A stretch of DNA of 64,000 nt from CAVTLG01 sp963802635 (GTDB taxonomy: Bacteria; Chloroflexota; Ktedonobacteria; Ktedonobacterales; Ktedonobacteraceae): NCBI GenBank assembly GCA_963802635.1, contig CAWDJJ010000001.1, forward strand, positions 1,860,001 through 1,924,000. The letters run 5' to 3'. Positions 17,928 to 26,999 of the stretch are shown piece after piece (the stretch's first letter is position 1; the number at the start of each line of letters is the position of its first letter). Position numbers and translations under genes: made by a program. Below the pieces are notes generated by a model that saw only the letters and a program-made list of their open reading frames with translations, did not search any database and was not told where the DNA came from.

Positions 17928-18065
17928 TCGCGTAGGGGCCGAGCGAAGACCTTTTTTGATGGCTGGTCTCTTGCATTGAAACGGGCAAAAAAGGTCTTCG
18001 CGACCCTTGCGGCGGCCCGCCCCCTGGCCCGAGCAGGACAACCGCAAGGGATTGTCCCTACGCGA
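17928..18065. repeat. 138-bp element with terminal inverted repeats and an inner hairpin
   Basis: TCGCGTAGGG (17928-17937) and CCCTACGCGA (18056-18065) are exact inverted repeats at the ends. Inside, GCGAAGACCTTTTTTG (17943-17958) and its complement (17986-18001) form a 16-bp stem that could also act as terminator for the operon. No coding capacity. The GTAGGGG ends resemble those at 22166-22225 and 27772-27790. Confidence 0.6.
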
Positions 18066-18132
18066 TTACACATACACGCCGACCTGAATAGTTGCCACGA
18101 GTGTACGAGTCCAGGGTCGGCGCATGGAAAAC

Positions 18133-19210
18133 TTAGCGGAAGACACTTTGTAACTTGTCAGCCTGGTCGACGGCGATGAGATTGTCAATAAACTCGTCAA
18201 TGTCGCCATTCATCACACCGGGCAGATTGTGCCGGGTCAGGCCAATGCGATGATCGGTGACACGATCTTGTGGGAAGTTGTAGGTGCGAATCTTCTCACT
18301 GCGATCTCCGGTCTGTACCTGAGAACGACGGTTCTTACTCAATTCTTCCTGGCGCTTGGCTTCCTCTAAGTCCCACAGACGAGCTTTTAGGACAGAAAGC
18401 GCTTTTGTCTTGTTCTTCAACTGCGATTTCTCGTCCTGACAGGTGACGACCAGGCCCGTGGGCAAATGGGTGATACGCACCGCCGAATCGGTCGTGTTTA
18501 CGCTCTGACCGCCATGTCCCGTGGAGCGGTAGACGTCCACACGGATATCGTTGTCTTTGATATCAATATTAATCTCGTCATCGGCCTCCGGCAAAACAAT
18601 CACCTTCGCTGTAGAAGTATGAATGCGCCCATTGGCCTCGGTTACGGGCACGCGCTGAACACGATGGGTGCCACCTTCGTATTTCACGCGGCTATACGCT
18701 CCCTTGCCCCTCACCACAAAGGTGATATCTTTAATACCGCCCCCCTCTGTGTCATTGACATCCAGCACTTCGATCTTCCAACGGTGATTGTCCGCGTAAC
18801 GTGAGTACATACGGTAGAGTTCGCCAGCAAAGAGGGCTGCCTCGTCACCACCAGCGCCGCCCTGAATGGTGACAATGGCATTCTTCTCATCCATGATATC
18901 TTTAGGCAACAAGGCAATTTTTACCGCGTTCGAGCAAATGCTCTTTGTGGGCTTTGAGCCGCTCTATTTCCTCAAATGCGAGATCTCGCAATTCACCATC
19001 TTCGCTGTCATACATTTCCTGAGCGTCGGTGAGCTGTTTGTTGCTATCGATCAGCTCATTGTAGGTTTGCACCACTTCTGCCAGTTCTGCATGCTCGCGT
19101 CCGTAGCGTTGCAACAGATCGATATCTGCGAGCACATCTGGTTGTGCCATTAAATTATTCAGTTCTTCATAGCGCTCTGCCAGACTGGCAAGTTTATCCA
19201 TCAAATCCAT
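18133..19210 (-). CDS. prfA: Peptide chain release factor 1, with an apparent 1-base frameshift
   Basis: RF1 recognises UAA/UAG and hydrolyses peptidyl-tRNA. The start at 19210 (MDLMDKLASLAERYEELN) has GGGAGG upstream. The catalytic loop GHGGQSVNTTDSAV and the codon-reading PVT (in QRVPVTEANGRIHTS) are intact. The frame breaks at a run of five A (complement 18918-18922): the first 100 codons end ERGKNCLVA-stop, while the next frame gives IALLPKDIMDEKN, exactly the expected continuation. Removing one A yields a normal 358-aa RF1. Since RF1 is usually essential, a sequencing error is the simplest reading; a real mutation with another copy elsewhere, or a recoding event, remains possible. Confidence 0.85.
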
Positions 19211-19685
19211 AGAGGTTCCTCCCGATATTTCACAATCCGCCCAATTGTATGCGTGTGGATACAACAAAGATGACAATCAAGGTGAGTCTTCGTATTCCTA
19301 ACTAATAAAAACGCAGTGGGCGGATGATATAGTGCATGTGCGTTAGATGATAGACGTGGGTTTCCTCTCAAGCGAGAGGGCTTCAGGGGTGTGTTGAGGC
19401 CCGGCTACCCGGCTGTAAGGAGGTAGCGCTCGATAGTGACGCGGCATAGGGATGCGCGATATACTAGAGATGGGTACTCGATATTTATACGAAACATTGG
19501 TAGCCTCACCTGTATATTATAGCATGCCTTCAGTGCGGTTGGGAAGGCTCGGTAAAAATGGCTTCGTTTATGCTCCATAGTAGTAGCGCTACCAGGAGCA
19601 AGTTCTTGCAAATACAGTTCTTGCCAGGACAATGGAGTTTCTGCTAAAATAACTGAGTAGATACGGTGTATATAATCATGCGTGT
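19211..19685. other. Gene-free spacer with a small hairpin
   Basis: The 475-bp gap between prfA and the depolymerase gene holds CCTCTC-aagc-GAGAGG (19364-19379) followed by CTTCAGGGG, a shape reminiscent of IS200/IS605 ends. Neither the TTAC/TCAA borders nor a transposase were found. A minus-strand frame at 19405-19713 looks non-coding. Confidence 0.35.
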
Positions 19686-20864
19686 TTGTGGGCGGAAGAA
19701 TCTCTGTTCGCACTTTTTAAGAGAGAACAAATAAGGGATTGTTATTTGCGAACTGGCCCTTCTCCAGCCTCTGACGTTCCCCCGCGTACTGTGGGTTCGC
19801 GTCAGAATGAGGACTACAGACAGCTTAGAGGGGAGACCTCCGGTAGTTTCATGTTGCAAAAGTATATGTATTCCGAACTTACTGGTAATCTCCCGTATTT
19901 TGTGTATATTCCGCTAAACTATCAAGTTGGGAAACCAGTGCCCTTGATTGTCATGCTGCATGGCTGCACACAGACGGCGACAGATTTCGCTGCCAGTACG
20001 CGTATGAATGAACTGGCTGAGCAACATCTTTTCATTGTTGCCTATCCGCAGCAGACAACTATCAATAACCACTCATTATGCTGGAACTGGTTTAATCTTT
20101 CAAATCAGGTGCGCGGTCATGGAGAAGCAGCCATGATAGCGGGCATTGTGCAAGATATTGAACAGAACAAAACGAAGTGGACCATTGATCCCAAACGGAT
20201 TTATCTTGCCGGATTATCTGCCGGGGGAGCAATGGCAAGTATTTTGGGTGCGACCTACCCCGAGCTTTTCGCCGCAATTGGAGTGCATTCGGGACTGGGA
20301 TATCAGGCTGCCACCAATATGATCGATGGATTGAGGGCTATGCGTAGAGGGGTCGAGGACCCGGAGAAGCTGGGGCAGGCGGCCTACTCGGCAATGGGGT
20401 CTGGCGCGCGCGTCATTCCTGTCATTGTCTTTCATGGTACCAGCGATCATCAGGTGCATCCTGTGAACGGTGATAAGGTGGTACAGCAATGGATCTATAC
20501 AAATCATCTGGCGTCTCAGGGAACGTATACTGCTACGTTTGATGAGCCTTCTCATACAGAAGCCTGCAAAGTACAGGGAAAGCGTCCATACACTATGTAT
20601 GCGTGGGCAGACGCCAATGGGCGGCAAATCCAGCAATACTGGAAAGTGGATGGTTTGGGCCATGTATGGTCTGGAGGAGGTCCCGGTAGCCGTTATGACG
20701 GTCCAGCGGGACCCGACGCTAGCCTGGCTATGTACCAGTTCTTTATAAAGCATCAAAAGAATGTTCAGGAGGATAGTAAAGATATGCTCTGGAAGCACCT
20801 GCGCTCAGCGCGAGAACGCTTTCTGAAACGATACCATCCACAATCTCCTGAAACGCCATTTTAG
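19686..20864 (+). CDS. PHB depolymerase family esterase
   Basis: An alpha/beta hydrolase of the PHB-depolymerase/LpqC family: oxyanion region VMLHGCTQTATDFAASTRMNELAE, the conserved CWNWF, lipase box GLSAGGAM (Ser about 178 of the long form), acid in HGTSDHQV and His in GLGHVWSGG. Family members hydrolyse poly-3-hydroxybutyrate or related esters. No signal peptide is evident, which would suit intracellular mobilisation of granules, but the start is uncertain: a TTG at 19686 gives 392 aa, while the first ATG (19851) would remove 55 residues. It is divergent from or convergent to nothing but adjoins the minus-strand pha cluster, supporting a PHA role. Confidence 0.75.
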   Translation: MWAEESLFALFKREQIRDCYLRTGPSPASDVPPRTVGSRQNEDYRQLRGETSGSFMLQKYMYSELTGNLPYFVYIPLNYQVGKPVPLIVMLHGCTQTATDFAASTRMNELAEQHLFIVAYPQQTTINNHSLCWNWFNLSNQVRGHGEAAMIAGIVQDIEQNKTKWTIDPKRIYLAGLSAGGAMASILGATYPELFAAIGVHSGLGYQAATNMIDGLRAMRRGVEDPEKLGQAAYSAMGSGARVIPVIVFHGTSDHQVHPVNGDKVVQQWIYTNHLASQGTYTATFDEPSHTEACKVQGKRPYTMYAWADANGRQIQQYWKVDGLGHVWSGGGPGSRYDGPAGPDASLAMYQFFIKHQKNVQEDSKDMLWKHLRSARERFLKRYHPQSPETPF

Positions 20865-20914
20865 GACGCATAGAAACCATCATTTGTGCCTACACGTTTA
20901 TGTCATATGACTCG

Positions 20915-22102
20915 TTAGCGTTCTACAATCACTGCTACGCCCTGACCACCGCCAATACAGAGGGTCGCCAGACCATAGTGAGACTGTCGCCGCTGCATTT
21001 CGTAAAGCAATGTGACTAGTATGCGCGTGCCGCTGGCTCCAATTGGATGCCCAAGTGCAATCGCTCCACCGTTCACATTGAGCTTCTCCCGATCAAAACC
21101 GAGTTCCTTACCTACTGCTACCGATTGTGCCGCGAAGGCTTCATTGCCTTCGATCAGATCGATATCAGATAACTTGATCCCGGCTTTCTCAAGTGCGAGC
21201 TTCGTAGCAGGTACGGGGCCGATCCCCATGATCCGTGGTTCGACGCCCGCCGAAGCGTAACTGCGAATAGTTGCCAGCGGCTTCAGACCAAGCTGATGGG
21301 CCTTTTTACGGTTCATGACCACAACTGCTGCTGCTCCATCATTGATGCCAGATGAGTTGCCCGCTGTAACCATACCGCCCTGGGGTTTGAAGGCAGGACG
21401 CAATTTGGCGAGCGCCTCCGCCGATGCGTCACTGCGTGGTTGCTGATCGGTATCAAAGATAACGGAGCCTTTCTTGCCCGGCACTTCAACCGGAACGATT
21501 TCCTCACGGAAGACTCCAGCCTGGATGGCGCGTACTGCTCGTTGTTGGCTTTCCAGGGCGAACTGGTCCAGTTCCTCGCGCGTCAGATGATAATCTGAGC
21601 AGATATTCTCAGCGGTGATGCCCATATGGCAGTCGTTAAAAACATCCCACAGACCATCTTTAATCATCTCATCGACCAGTTGTCCGTCGCCCATGCGATA
21701 GCCAAAGCGCGCCTTCTCCAGCAGATAAGGAGCGCGGCTCATGCTTTCCATACCACCGGCCACAACAACTTCAGCATCCCCCAGACGGATCGACTGTGCC
21801 GCCAGTATGATGCTTTTCAGACCACTGCCGCAGACCTTGTTCACGGTCATCGCAGGAACATGTGCAGGCAATCCGGCAAACATAGCGGCCTGGCGTGCAG
21901 GATTCATTCCCTGTCCTGCCTGTAGTACGTTGCCCATGATGACCTCATTGATCTGGTCAGACTGGACATTGCTGCGTTGCAGCGCGGCTCGGATACAGAT
22001 TTCACCTAATTTCGCGGCTGGCAGTTCTGCCAGTCCACCGCCATAGGTGCCAATAGCGGTGCGTACTGCGCTAACAATAACTGCTTCCTGTAATTCGGCC
22101 AT
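20915..22102 (-). CDS. phaA: Acetyl-CoA acetyltransferase (beta-ketothiolase)
   Basis: Condenses two acetyl-CoA to acetoacetyl-CoA, the first step of PHB synthesis. The 395-aa length is normal. The nucleophile Cys91 lies in VNKVCGSGLKS; the second pair is GHPIGASG (His) and CIGGGQG (Cys) near the C-terminus. The start at 22102 (MAELQEAVIVSAVRT) is preferred because AAAGGA sits 9 nt upstream; an ATG 9 bp earlier is too close to it. It is the last gene of the minus-strand pha cluster, downstream of phaB with about 210 bp between, in which a palindromic repeat lies. Confidence 0.88.
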   Translation of the reverse strand: MAELQEAVIVSAVRTAIGTYGGGLAELPAAKLGEICIRAALQRSNVQSDQINEVIMGNVLQAGQGMNPARQAAMFAGLPAHVPAMTVNKVCGSGLKSIILAAQSIRLGDAEVVVAGGMESMSRAPYLLEKARFGYRMGDGQLVDEMIKDGLWDVFNDCHMGITAENICSDYHLTREELDQFALESQQRAVRAIQAGVFREEIVPVEVPGKKGSVIFDTDQQPRSDASAEALAKLRPAFKPQGGMVTAGNSSGINDGAAAVVVMNRKKAHQLGLKPLATIRSYASAGVEPRIMGIGPVPATKLALEKAGIKLSDIDLIEGNEAFAAQSVAVGKELGFDREKLNVNGGAIALGHPIGASGTRILVTLLYEMQRRQSHYGLATLCIGGGQGVAVIVER

Positions 22103-22165
22103 AGTTTTCATTCCTTTCCTATTGATTGTACCTGTCTGAGAATGTATCCGGTGGGTCTCCATCCA

Positions 22166-22225
22166 GCGGGTAGGGGCGTCACCTGGCGTGCGTCCCTGGG
22201 CGGAGGCAAGCGCCGCCCCTACCGC
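22166..22225. repeat. 60-bp palindromic repeat with GTAGGGGCG ends
   Basis: GCGGGTAGGGGCG (22166-22178) and CGCCCCTACCGC (22214-22225) are inverted repeats (one-base bulge), between phaB and phaA. The GTAGGGGCG end also appears at 27772-27790. It probably forms a hairpin in the phaB-phaA transcript. Confidence 0.55.
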
Positions 22226-22310
22226 TTTCCCGACGTTTCCCTCCTAAAGGATAGAGAACCTGTCCGGTTTCAGACTGGTGGTTCTTTCTTTACATTCGTG
22301 CTCGTTTGTA

Positions 22311-23057
22311 TTACATGTAGATGCCACCGTTGACATTAAGAACCTGGCCGGTGATATATTCACCATCTATAATCAGGTAGCGCACGGCACGGGCGATCTC
22401 CTGAGGGGTACCGACGCGACCAAGAGGAATTCTTTTCAGAATGCTCTCTTTTATGTTATTTGGAACGTTCGTGTACATATCTGTCTCTATGAACCCTGGG
22501 CAGACAGCATTCACTGTTATATTGTAACGCGCTAGCTCCAAAGCGGCTGCTTTGGTGAAACCAATAATGCCTGCTTTCGCGGCTGCATAATTTGTCTGGC
22601 CGAAATTTCCCGTTTGCCCGACAAAGGAACTGATGTTGATAATGGTTCCATGTTTCTGCTGTACCAAATAATTCTGAGCAGCCTTTGTCGTATAAAAGTA
22701 ACTACTCAAATCGGTCTGGATGACAGTGTTCCAATCTTCAATGGACATCTTCTTCATTGTACGATCAATGTTAATGCCAGCATTATTGACTAATACGTCG
22801 ATTCTACCGAATCGACGTACAGTTTCATCAATAAGGTTCTCTGCTCTTTCTGCGTCAGAAACGTCTGCTTGCAATGCAATTGCCTCGTGTGATCCCTCTC
22901 GTTGAAGTTTTGCGACCAACTCCTCTGCCAGTCCTTTGCTGTGAGCATAATCTACGACGATCTTCGCTCCACCTTGCCCGAGTTCCTCTGCTATCGCGTG
23001 CCCGATACCCCTTGCTGCACCTGTGATGACGACAACGACGCCCTCCAATGTTCCCAT
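22311..23057 (-). CDS. phaB: SDR-family acetoacetyl-CoA reductase / 3-oxoacyl-ACP reductase
   Basis: A 248-aa short-chain dehydrogenase: cofactor loop TGAARGIG (12-19), NNAG (91-94), catalytic Ser143/144, Tyr157 and Lys161 (NYAAAKAG), and the C-terminal GQVLNVNGG. In this place, between thiolase and PHA synthase, it should reduce acetoacetyl-CoA with NADPH to (R)-3-hydroxybutyryl-CoA; FabG activity in fatty-acid synthesis cannot be excluded from sequence. The start at 23057 has AAAGGAG at good spacing; the frame is open further upstream without a better site. Confidence 0.85.
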   Translation of the reverse strand: MGTLEGVVVVITGAARGIGHAIAEELGQGGAKIVVDYAHSKGLAEELVAKLQREGSHEAIALQADVSDAERAENLIDETVRRFGRIDVLVNNAGINIDRTMKKMSIEDWNTVIQTDLSSYFYTTKAAQNYLVQQKHGTIINISSFVGQTGNFGQTNYAAAKAGIIGFTKAAALELARYNITVNAVCPGFIETDMYTNVPNNIKESILKRIPLGRVGTPQEIARAVRYLIIDGEYITGQVLNVNGGIYM

Positions 23058-23353
23058 TAGAAACTCCTTTCTCATCAGTATGTAATTATATATGAAGATC
23101 ATGATGGTGATCTGTATATAGAATACACCCCTATACATTACTGAAAGAGCTGGGCCACAGGTATAGAAACTAGTGAGGGACGAATAAGGCAACGGGCGTG
23201 TTTCGTTCCTTCATGTAGGTAGTAGGCAATAATTGGAGATATGATCGGGTTGTGAGCCAACCGCATAGAAGTCCTGGCGAATCTGGCGAAGATCGCTAGG
23301 AACGTCCTGGAGCATAAACTTGTCAAACCAGAGAAATGTATGCTCCAGGACGG

Positions 23354-23436
23354 ATACCCATATGCATTCAGAAACGCACCTCTCGTTGCTAGAACTATGC
23401 GGCAGCATAGTTCTCATCTGAATGCAAGGCAATATG
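23354..23436 (+). repeat. Dispersed palindromic repeat, family 1
   Basis: Starts ATACCCATATGCATTCAG and ends CTGAATGCAAGGCAATATG; GAACTATGC/GCATAGTTC forms the inner stem. It sits in the 418-bp space between phaB and phaC. The rest of that space (23058-23353) holds a short frame of about 60 codons (23211 to about 23350, minus) that I could not assign and phaB's upstream region. Confidence 0.7.
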
Positions 23437-23475
23437 AGCAGGGACTTGCTGACAGCATTGGTCCAGATCAGCTCA

Positions 23476-24567
23476 TTAGTACGCAGCAGAAGGATCGACA
23501 GAGCGAAGCTTCAGCCAGTTCATAATCTTAGGCCAGAGCTTTTTCCGGGCGTCGGAACCAGTCAATAAGCCTACATGCCCAGCATCTATGGCGTAGAATT
23601 CTTTGTCGTGGCTACTGATCAGTTGCATGGCGGCTTTAGCCTGCGGCAGGGTGCAGATATGGTCTTTCGTTCCGGCAATAGCGAGAACGGGACAGGTAAT
23701 GTGCGTGAGGTTTACAGACTGTCCACGTAGCTTGATCTCACCTTTCACCAGCCTGTTCTGCTGATAGAACTCGCGAATCCATTGCTTAAAGGCAGCTCCA
23801 GCGAATGGCACACCATCGTTGACCCATTTGCTCATTGCCAACCAGGTATCCATAGACTTATCCTGCATGATACGATCCCACATCGTAATATAGGTACCAA
23901 CGTAGTTCGTGACGGGTTTTAGCATACGATTGCCAGTATCGACGAGTTCTGGTGGCACATTGCCAAAGGCATCTGCCACCAGATCGGGATCGAAGTACTT
24001 CTCGCTGGTCCAGTGTCCGAACAGCCCCATATCGTCTGGCGTGAAATCGATGGGAGCGGTGAGGAGAATCATGTTTCTGAGTGGCTGAGCTGGAAAGAGA
24101 GATGCGTACATGGCGGTCATAGTTCCACCCATGCAGTATCCTAGCAGCGTATATTCCTGCGCGTGCGAGTTCCTCAGCATCTTCTTAATCGCCATGGGGA
24201 TATAGTTGAGCACATAATGCTCAAAGGAGAGATCACTGTCTTCGTCACCCGGTGTTCCCCAATCGAGCATATAGACATTAAAGCCCTGGCTGACAAGAAA
24301 CTCTACGAAACTGTTCCCTGGCATCAAGTCCAGTACATAGGGACGATTGATGAGCGCGTAGACGAGCAGAATGGGAACCGGAAAGACTTTCTGTGTTGCC
24401 GGTTCGTAGTGGTAGAGTCTGGCTTTATTCTTGGTCCAGATGATTTCTTTGGGGGTCTGTCCGGTGTCGGCTTTCGCACCTTCAAGAATAATCTGCATGC
24501 CCATCCGATATTTCTTGAGAGCCGCCTCAAAAGGGAGATCTTGCGTGTTGTTAGCATAATCCATCAT
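23476..24567 (-). CDS. phaC: Class III poly(3-hydroxyalkanoate) synthase subunit PhaC
   Basis: Polymerises (R)-3-hydroxyacyl-CoA into PHA at the granule surface. At 363 aa it has the short length of class III/IV PhaC. The lipase-like box is GYCMGG with nucleophile Cys145; the acid lies in AGTKDHICTLP and the His in AIDAGHVGLL. YALINRPYVLDLMPGNSFVEFL and YMLDWGTPGDEDSDLSFEHYV match the conserved core. PhaE is immediately upstream (46 bp), completing the two-subunit synthase. Class III is assigned from the partner and the size. Confidence 0.92.
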   Translation of the reverse strand: MMDYANNTQDLPFEAALKKYRMGMQIILEGAKADTGQTPKEIIWTKNKARLYHYEPATQKVFPVPILLVYALINRPYVLDLMPGNSFVEFLVSQGFNVYMLDWGTPGDEDSDLSFEHYVLNYIPMAIKKMLRNSHAQEYTLLGYCMGGTMTAMYASLFPAQPLRNMILLTAPIDFTPDDMGLFGHWTSEKYFDPDLVADAFGNVPPELVDTGNRMLKPVTNYVGTYITMWDRIMQDKSMDTWLAMSKWVNDGVPFAGAAFKQWIREFYQQNRLVKGEIKLRGQSVNLTHITCPVLAIAGTKDHICTLPQAKAAMQLISSHDKEFYAIDAGHVGLLTGSDARKKLWPKIMNWLKLRSVDPSAAY

Positions 24568-24613
24568 TTTATCCTTTACTCGACCTGCTGTTGAATAGTC
24601 CGTGTGAAGGCTG

Positions 24614-25501
24614 CTATGAACTCATCTGCGCTTCAGTTCCGCCTTCTTCCTGAGAGTGATCCTCTTTGGACGGTGTGCGCCGCCGGGGTCGGATCGTTTC
24701 TGCGGGCTTTATAACATCTGTGTATTCTCTGGTCGCCAGTTTTTCCAGCGTTGCGAGCAGGGTATTCAGCTTCCCTTCCATCCGATCCAGGCGTTTTTCT
24801 ACGTCCGCTACACGCTCATGCAGGGCCTCTAGCGAGTCATTCGTCGCCAACCGCTCACTTCTATCTTCAGATGCTTCCAACATGCTATCTATGCGGTCTA
24901 CTTTATCTTCGAGACAGATGACTAGCCCGGCCACGCGGGCAATATCTGTTCGGGTAGGAAGGTGAAGGTTGTGGAAGTACTCTTCGTTGGCACGACGCGA
25001 GGTGCCATAGAAACTTGCGTAGCTCTTGAGCAGCTCGCTGGATACCTCCATGAACTTTTCAGTTCCAATGAGATTTCCAATGACTGTCGACCACGTTTCG
25101 CTCATGGAGTCATACCATTGCTTGAAGAAGGTGAAGGGATCGGTGGGAAGTTTTATGCCTGCGAGCATTCTGGCTTGTGCTTCCTCCATCATCTCTAGCC
25201 ACTGTGTCGTCAGCCCCAATGGGTCCCCTCCTGCGTTGGCGCTCTGTCTCCAAATTGCGGTTGTGGTCTCGAACCACCGCTTCCATAACTGTTGAGGATC
25301 GCCAGCACTATGCTTGAACAGCTCCTGGGCGTCTGTGATGCCCTTTAGCCATGTTTGGTAAAGGTTGAGCGGGTAGGAGCTTCCAACCGTGTGCCCGTTC
25401 CCGTGTATGGCGTTCGACCATCCCTGAGAGACTGTCTCGTACCATTGCTCCCATACCTCCATGGGATCTGTAGGCTTTCGCGTATTTGTCTCCTCTGACA
25501 T
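24614..25501 (-). CDS. phaE: PHA synthase subunit PhaE
   Basis: The 295-aa partner of PhaC. It is rich in Trp and helical (PMEVWEQWYETVSQGW, LPTDPFTFFKQWYDSMSETWSTVIG, then the conserved FMEVSSELLKSYASFYG), followed by a coiled coil (about 200-260) and a basic/acidic tail. PhaE has no catalytic residues of its own and activates PhaC. Start 25501 has AAAGGAG with 7-nt spacing; a longer start at 25546 is weaker. It lies directly upstream of phaC on the same strand. Confidence 0.88.
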   Translation of the reverse strand: MSEETNTRKPTDPMEVWEQWYETVSQGWSNAIHGNGHTVGSSYPLNLYQTWLKGITDAQELFKHSAGDPQQLWKRWFETTTAIWRQSANAGGDPLGLTTQWLEMMEEAQARMLAGIKLPTDPFTFFKQWYDSMSETWSTVIGNLIGTEKFMEVSSELLKSYASFYGTSRRANEEYFHNLHLPTRTDIARVAGLVICLEDKVDRIDSMLEASEDRSERLATNDSLEALHERVADVEKRLDRMEGKLNTLLATLEKLATREYTDVIKPAETIRPRRRTPSKEDHSQEEGGTEAQMSS

Positions 25502-25608
25502 TGCCAGCACTCCTTTCGTGCGTAAGGAATCTTTTACTTCACTCATTTCTCACCAAGTGCATGCCACATTACAAAGCTAAGAAAGGACGAAACTGCTATT
25601 CGGACCTC

Positions 25609-26025
25609 TCAATGGTCGCTCTTGTCTTGTTCCTTTTTATCTTCCTGTCTGGAGTGAACACTTCTAGTCTTAGTATAGAATTGAAAAAAAGTGTTCATCA
25701 TCTGCTGGTATTGATCTAAGGAATCTGCCCAGTATTTCAGGTAGGCTTCACCAGCATCAGTGATCGAATAGATGCGCCGTGCAGGGCCACCAGTTGAGGT
25801 ATCCCAGGACGAGCTGACCATCCCATCTTTTTCCATCTGTCGTAGCGTCCGGTAGAATGTGCCAGGATTCATGGCGGCTAAGCCGAATGCTGTCATCTTC
25901 TCCATCAACTCATAGCCATAGGAACTCCATTCCCGTAACATCAAAAGCACTACAGGAACGAGCCAGTTTTTCGACCAGGCATCAGTAGTTGTATGAAATG
26001 CATTCTCTTTATTCTCTTCTGTCAT
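25609..26025 (-). CDS. PadR-family regulator, probable PHA-responsive repressor
   Basis: A 138-aa winged-helix protein of the PadR family (LVPVVLLMLREWSSYGYELMEKM, PGTFYRTLRQMEKDGMVSSSW, then GPARRIYSITDAGEAYL) with a C-terminal dimerisation helix. In Bacillus a PadR-like protein (PhaQ) senses PHB and represses the pha operon; position inside this pha cluster suggests the same role. It would bind the motif that abuts the -10 box of its own promoter and of the phasin promoter (see 26028-26130 and 27679-27719). Ligand binding is inference. Confidence 0.8.
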   Translation of the reverse strand: MTEENKENAFHTTTDAWSKNWLVPVVLLMLREWSSYGYELMEKMTAFGLAAMNPGTFYRTLRQMEKDGMVSSSWDTSTGGPARRIYSITDAGEAYLKYWADSLDQYQQMMNTFFQFYTKTRSVHSRQEDKKEQDKSDH

Positions 26026-26027
26026 GC

Positions 26028-26130
26028 CACACCTATATGCATATAGTTACGTACCTCATCTAGTTACGTACCTCATCATCAAAATAATTGCATCTATGTG
26101 CATTTTACAGGTAGCAGCTTTGTACGTCAA
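26028..26130 (-). promoter_or_regulatory. padR promoter with candidate operators
   Basis: Reading on the minus strand, TTGACG (complement 26125-26130), 17 bp and TAAAAT (26102-26107) form a promoter. GCATCTATGTGCA (26090-26102) overlaps the -10 by one base, exactly as in the phasin promoter. ACACCTATATGCA lies at 26028-26040 within the palindrome CTATATGCATATAG (26033-26046). TAGTTACGTACCTCATC is repeated directly at 26044-26060 and 26061-26077. Confidence 0.6.
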
Positions 26131-26224
26131 GGAAGAACGTCGGGAGTGCAATCACAACCTGCGACAGCATGCCTGGGCAAGTTCCTCCAGTGAAGCTACA
26201 GAAAATGGAGTTCCTAGCGTCTTC

Positions 26225-26292
26225 ACTGAGAGAGCGTTTGGAATGTGCACACTTTTTGTCAATAATGAGCTGAAACTAAACACTATCTGAGA
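26225..26292 (+). repeat. Dispersed palindromic repeat, family 2, copy B
   Basis: Starts ACTGAGAGAGCGTTTGGAA and ends AACTAAACACTATCTGAGA; same unit as at 10282, 30531 and 32073. It lies at the 3' end of phaJ. Confidence 0.6.
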
Positions 26293-26298
26293 ACCTGT

Positions 26299-26739
26299 TT
26301 ATGCGGTGGCAGCTTCGCGCATATATTTGATGGTTGCTTCACCACTTAAGACCGGGGTTCCATGTTGATTGGCGCATACTGTATGCAATGTGACAATACG
26401 CTTATCATCGCGCAGAGCCATAACCTTGACGGTAACTGTAACTGTATCGCCAATGTGAATAGGGGCCAGGAAGCGCAAGCTCTGGCTCAGATAAATACTG
26501 CCGGGACCTGGTAGGTCATTGCCCAATACTGCTGAAATGAGCGAGCCTACTAGGAAACCATGAGCGATACGTTTGCCAAAGAAAGACCGCTCGGCATATT
26601 CTGCATCCAGGTGAATGGGATTGTGGTCCCCACTGACCTGGGCAAAAAGAAGAATATCATTTTCGGTGATGGTACGTGAAAGCTTGGCTTCCGTCCCGAT
26701 GCTTGGGAGCGGAGCTAAAGGTTGGGAGTAATCACTCAC
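26299..26739 (-). CDS. phaJ: MaoC-like (R)-specific enoyl-CoA hydratase
   Basis: A 146-aa single hot-dog domain with the hydratase-2 motif: SGDHNPIHLDAEYA (Asp38, His43) followed by FFGKRIAHGFLVGSLIS. Such PhaJ proteins convert trans-2-enoyl-CoA from beta-oxidation to (R)-3-hydroxyacyl-CoA, feeding PHA synthesis from fatty acids. Placement between the phasin and padR/phaEC genes on the same strand supports this. A role in other enoyl-CoA hydration cannot be excluded. The ribosome site is AAAGGAGTTAACAG, with slightly long spacing. Confidence 0.82.
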   Translation of the reverse strand: MSDYSQPLAPLPSIGTEAKLSRTITENDILLFAQVSGDHNPIHLDAEYAERSFFGKRIAHGFLVGSLISAVLGNDLPGPGSIYLSQSLRFLAPIHIGDTVTVTVKVMALRDDKRIVTLHTVCANQHGTPVLSGEATIKYMREAATA

Positions 26740-26895
26740 CTGTTAACTCCTTTGGCTGATAGCATACTAAAAATCGATAAAGATAGATATATCGAAAAAG
26801 AGAAGCGTTCAAAAAGAGCCTGGGTCTGAACCCGCTCTCTATGAGTTACGATACGTTTGTCTATGGACTGTCAAGCTTCGTATAAAGCCAGGATG

Positions 26896-26955
26896 CAAGG
26901 GGCAGTTGCCCCTTGACTAGGAAAGCGGGGGCTGTGCTCCCGCTTTCTTCTTTCC
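26896..26955 (-). terminator. Double hairpin downstream of the phasin gene
   Basis: CAAGGGGCA-gt-TGCCCCTTG (26896-26915) and GAAAGCGGG ... CCCGCTTTC (26921-26947) follow each other between the phasin stop and phaJ. Either can end or attenuate the phasin message. The rest of the gap 26740-26999 shows only the phaJ upstream region. Confidence 0.55.
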
Positions 26956-26999
26956 CTGTGTTGCCGCATGCGGCATGGCAAGCGAAGAGTAACAGAATA

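Noticed and set aside
19364..19390. Possible second IS200/IS605 end (CCTCTC-aagc-GAGAGG, CTTCAGGGG)
   Set aside because: Neither TTAC/TCAA borders nor a matching opposite end could be found.
23211..23350. Possible transposase fragment on the minus strand
   Set aside because: About 45 residues look protein-like, but I could not tie them to any transposase family and no ends are visible.
26044..26077. CRISPR-like direct repeat (TAGTTACGTACCTCATC twice)
   Set aside because: Two adjacent copies without spacer; more likely promoter-related. No CRISPR array or cas gene is present in the window.
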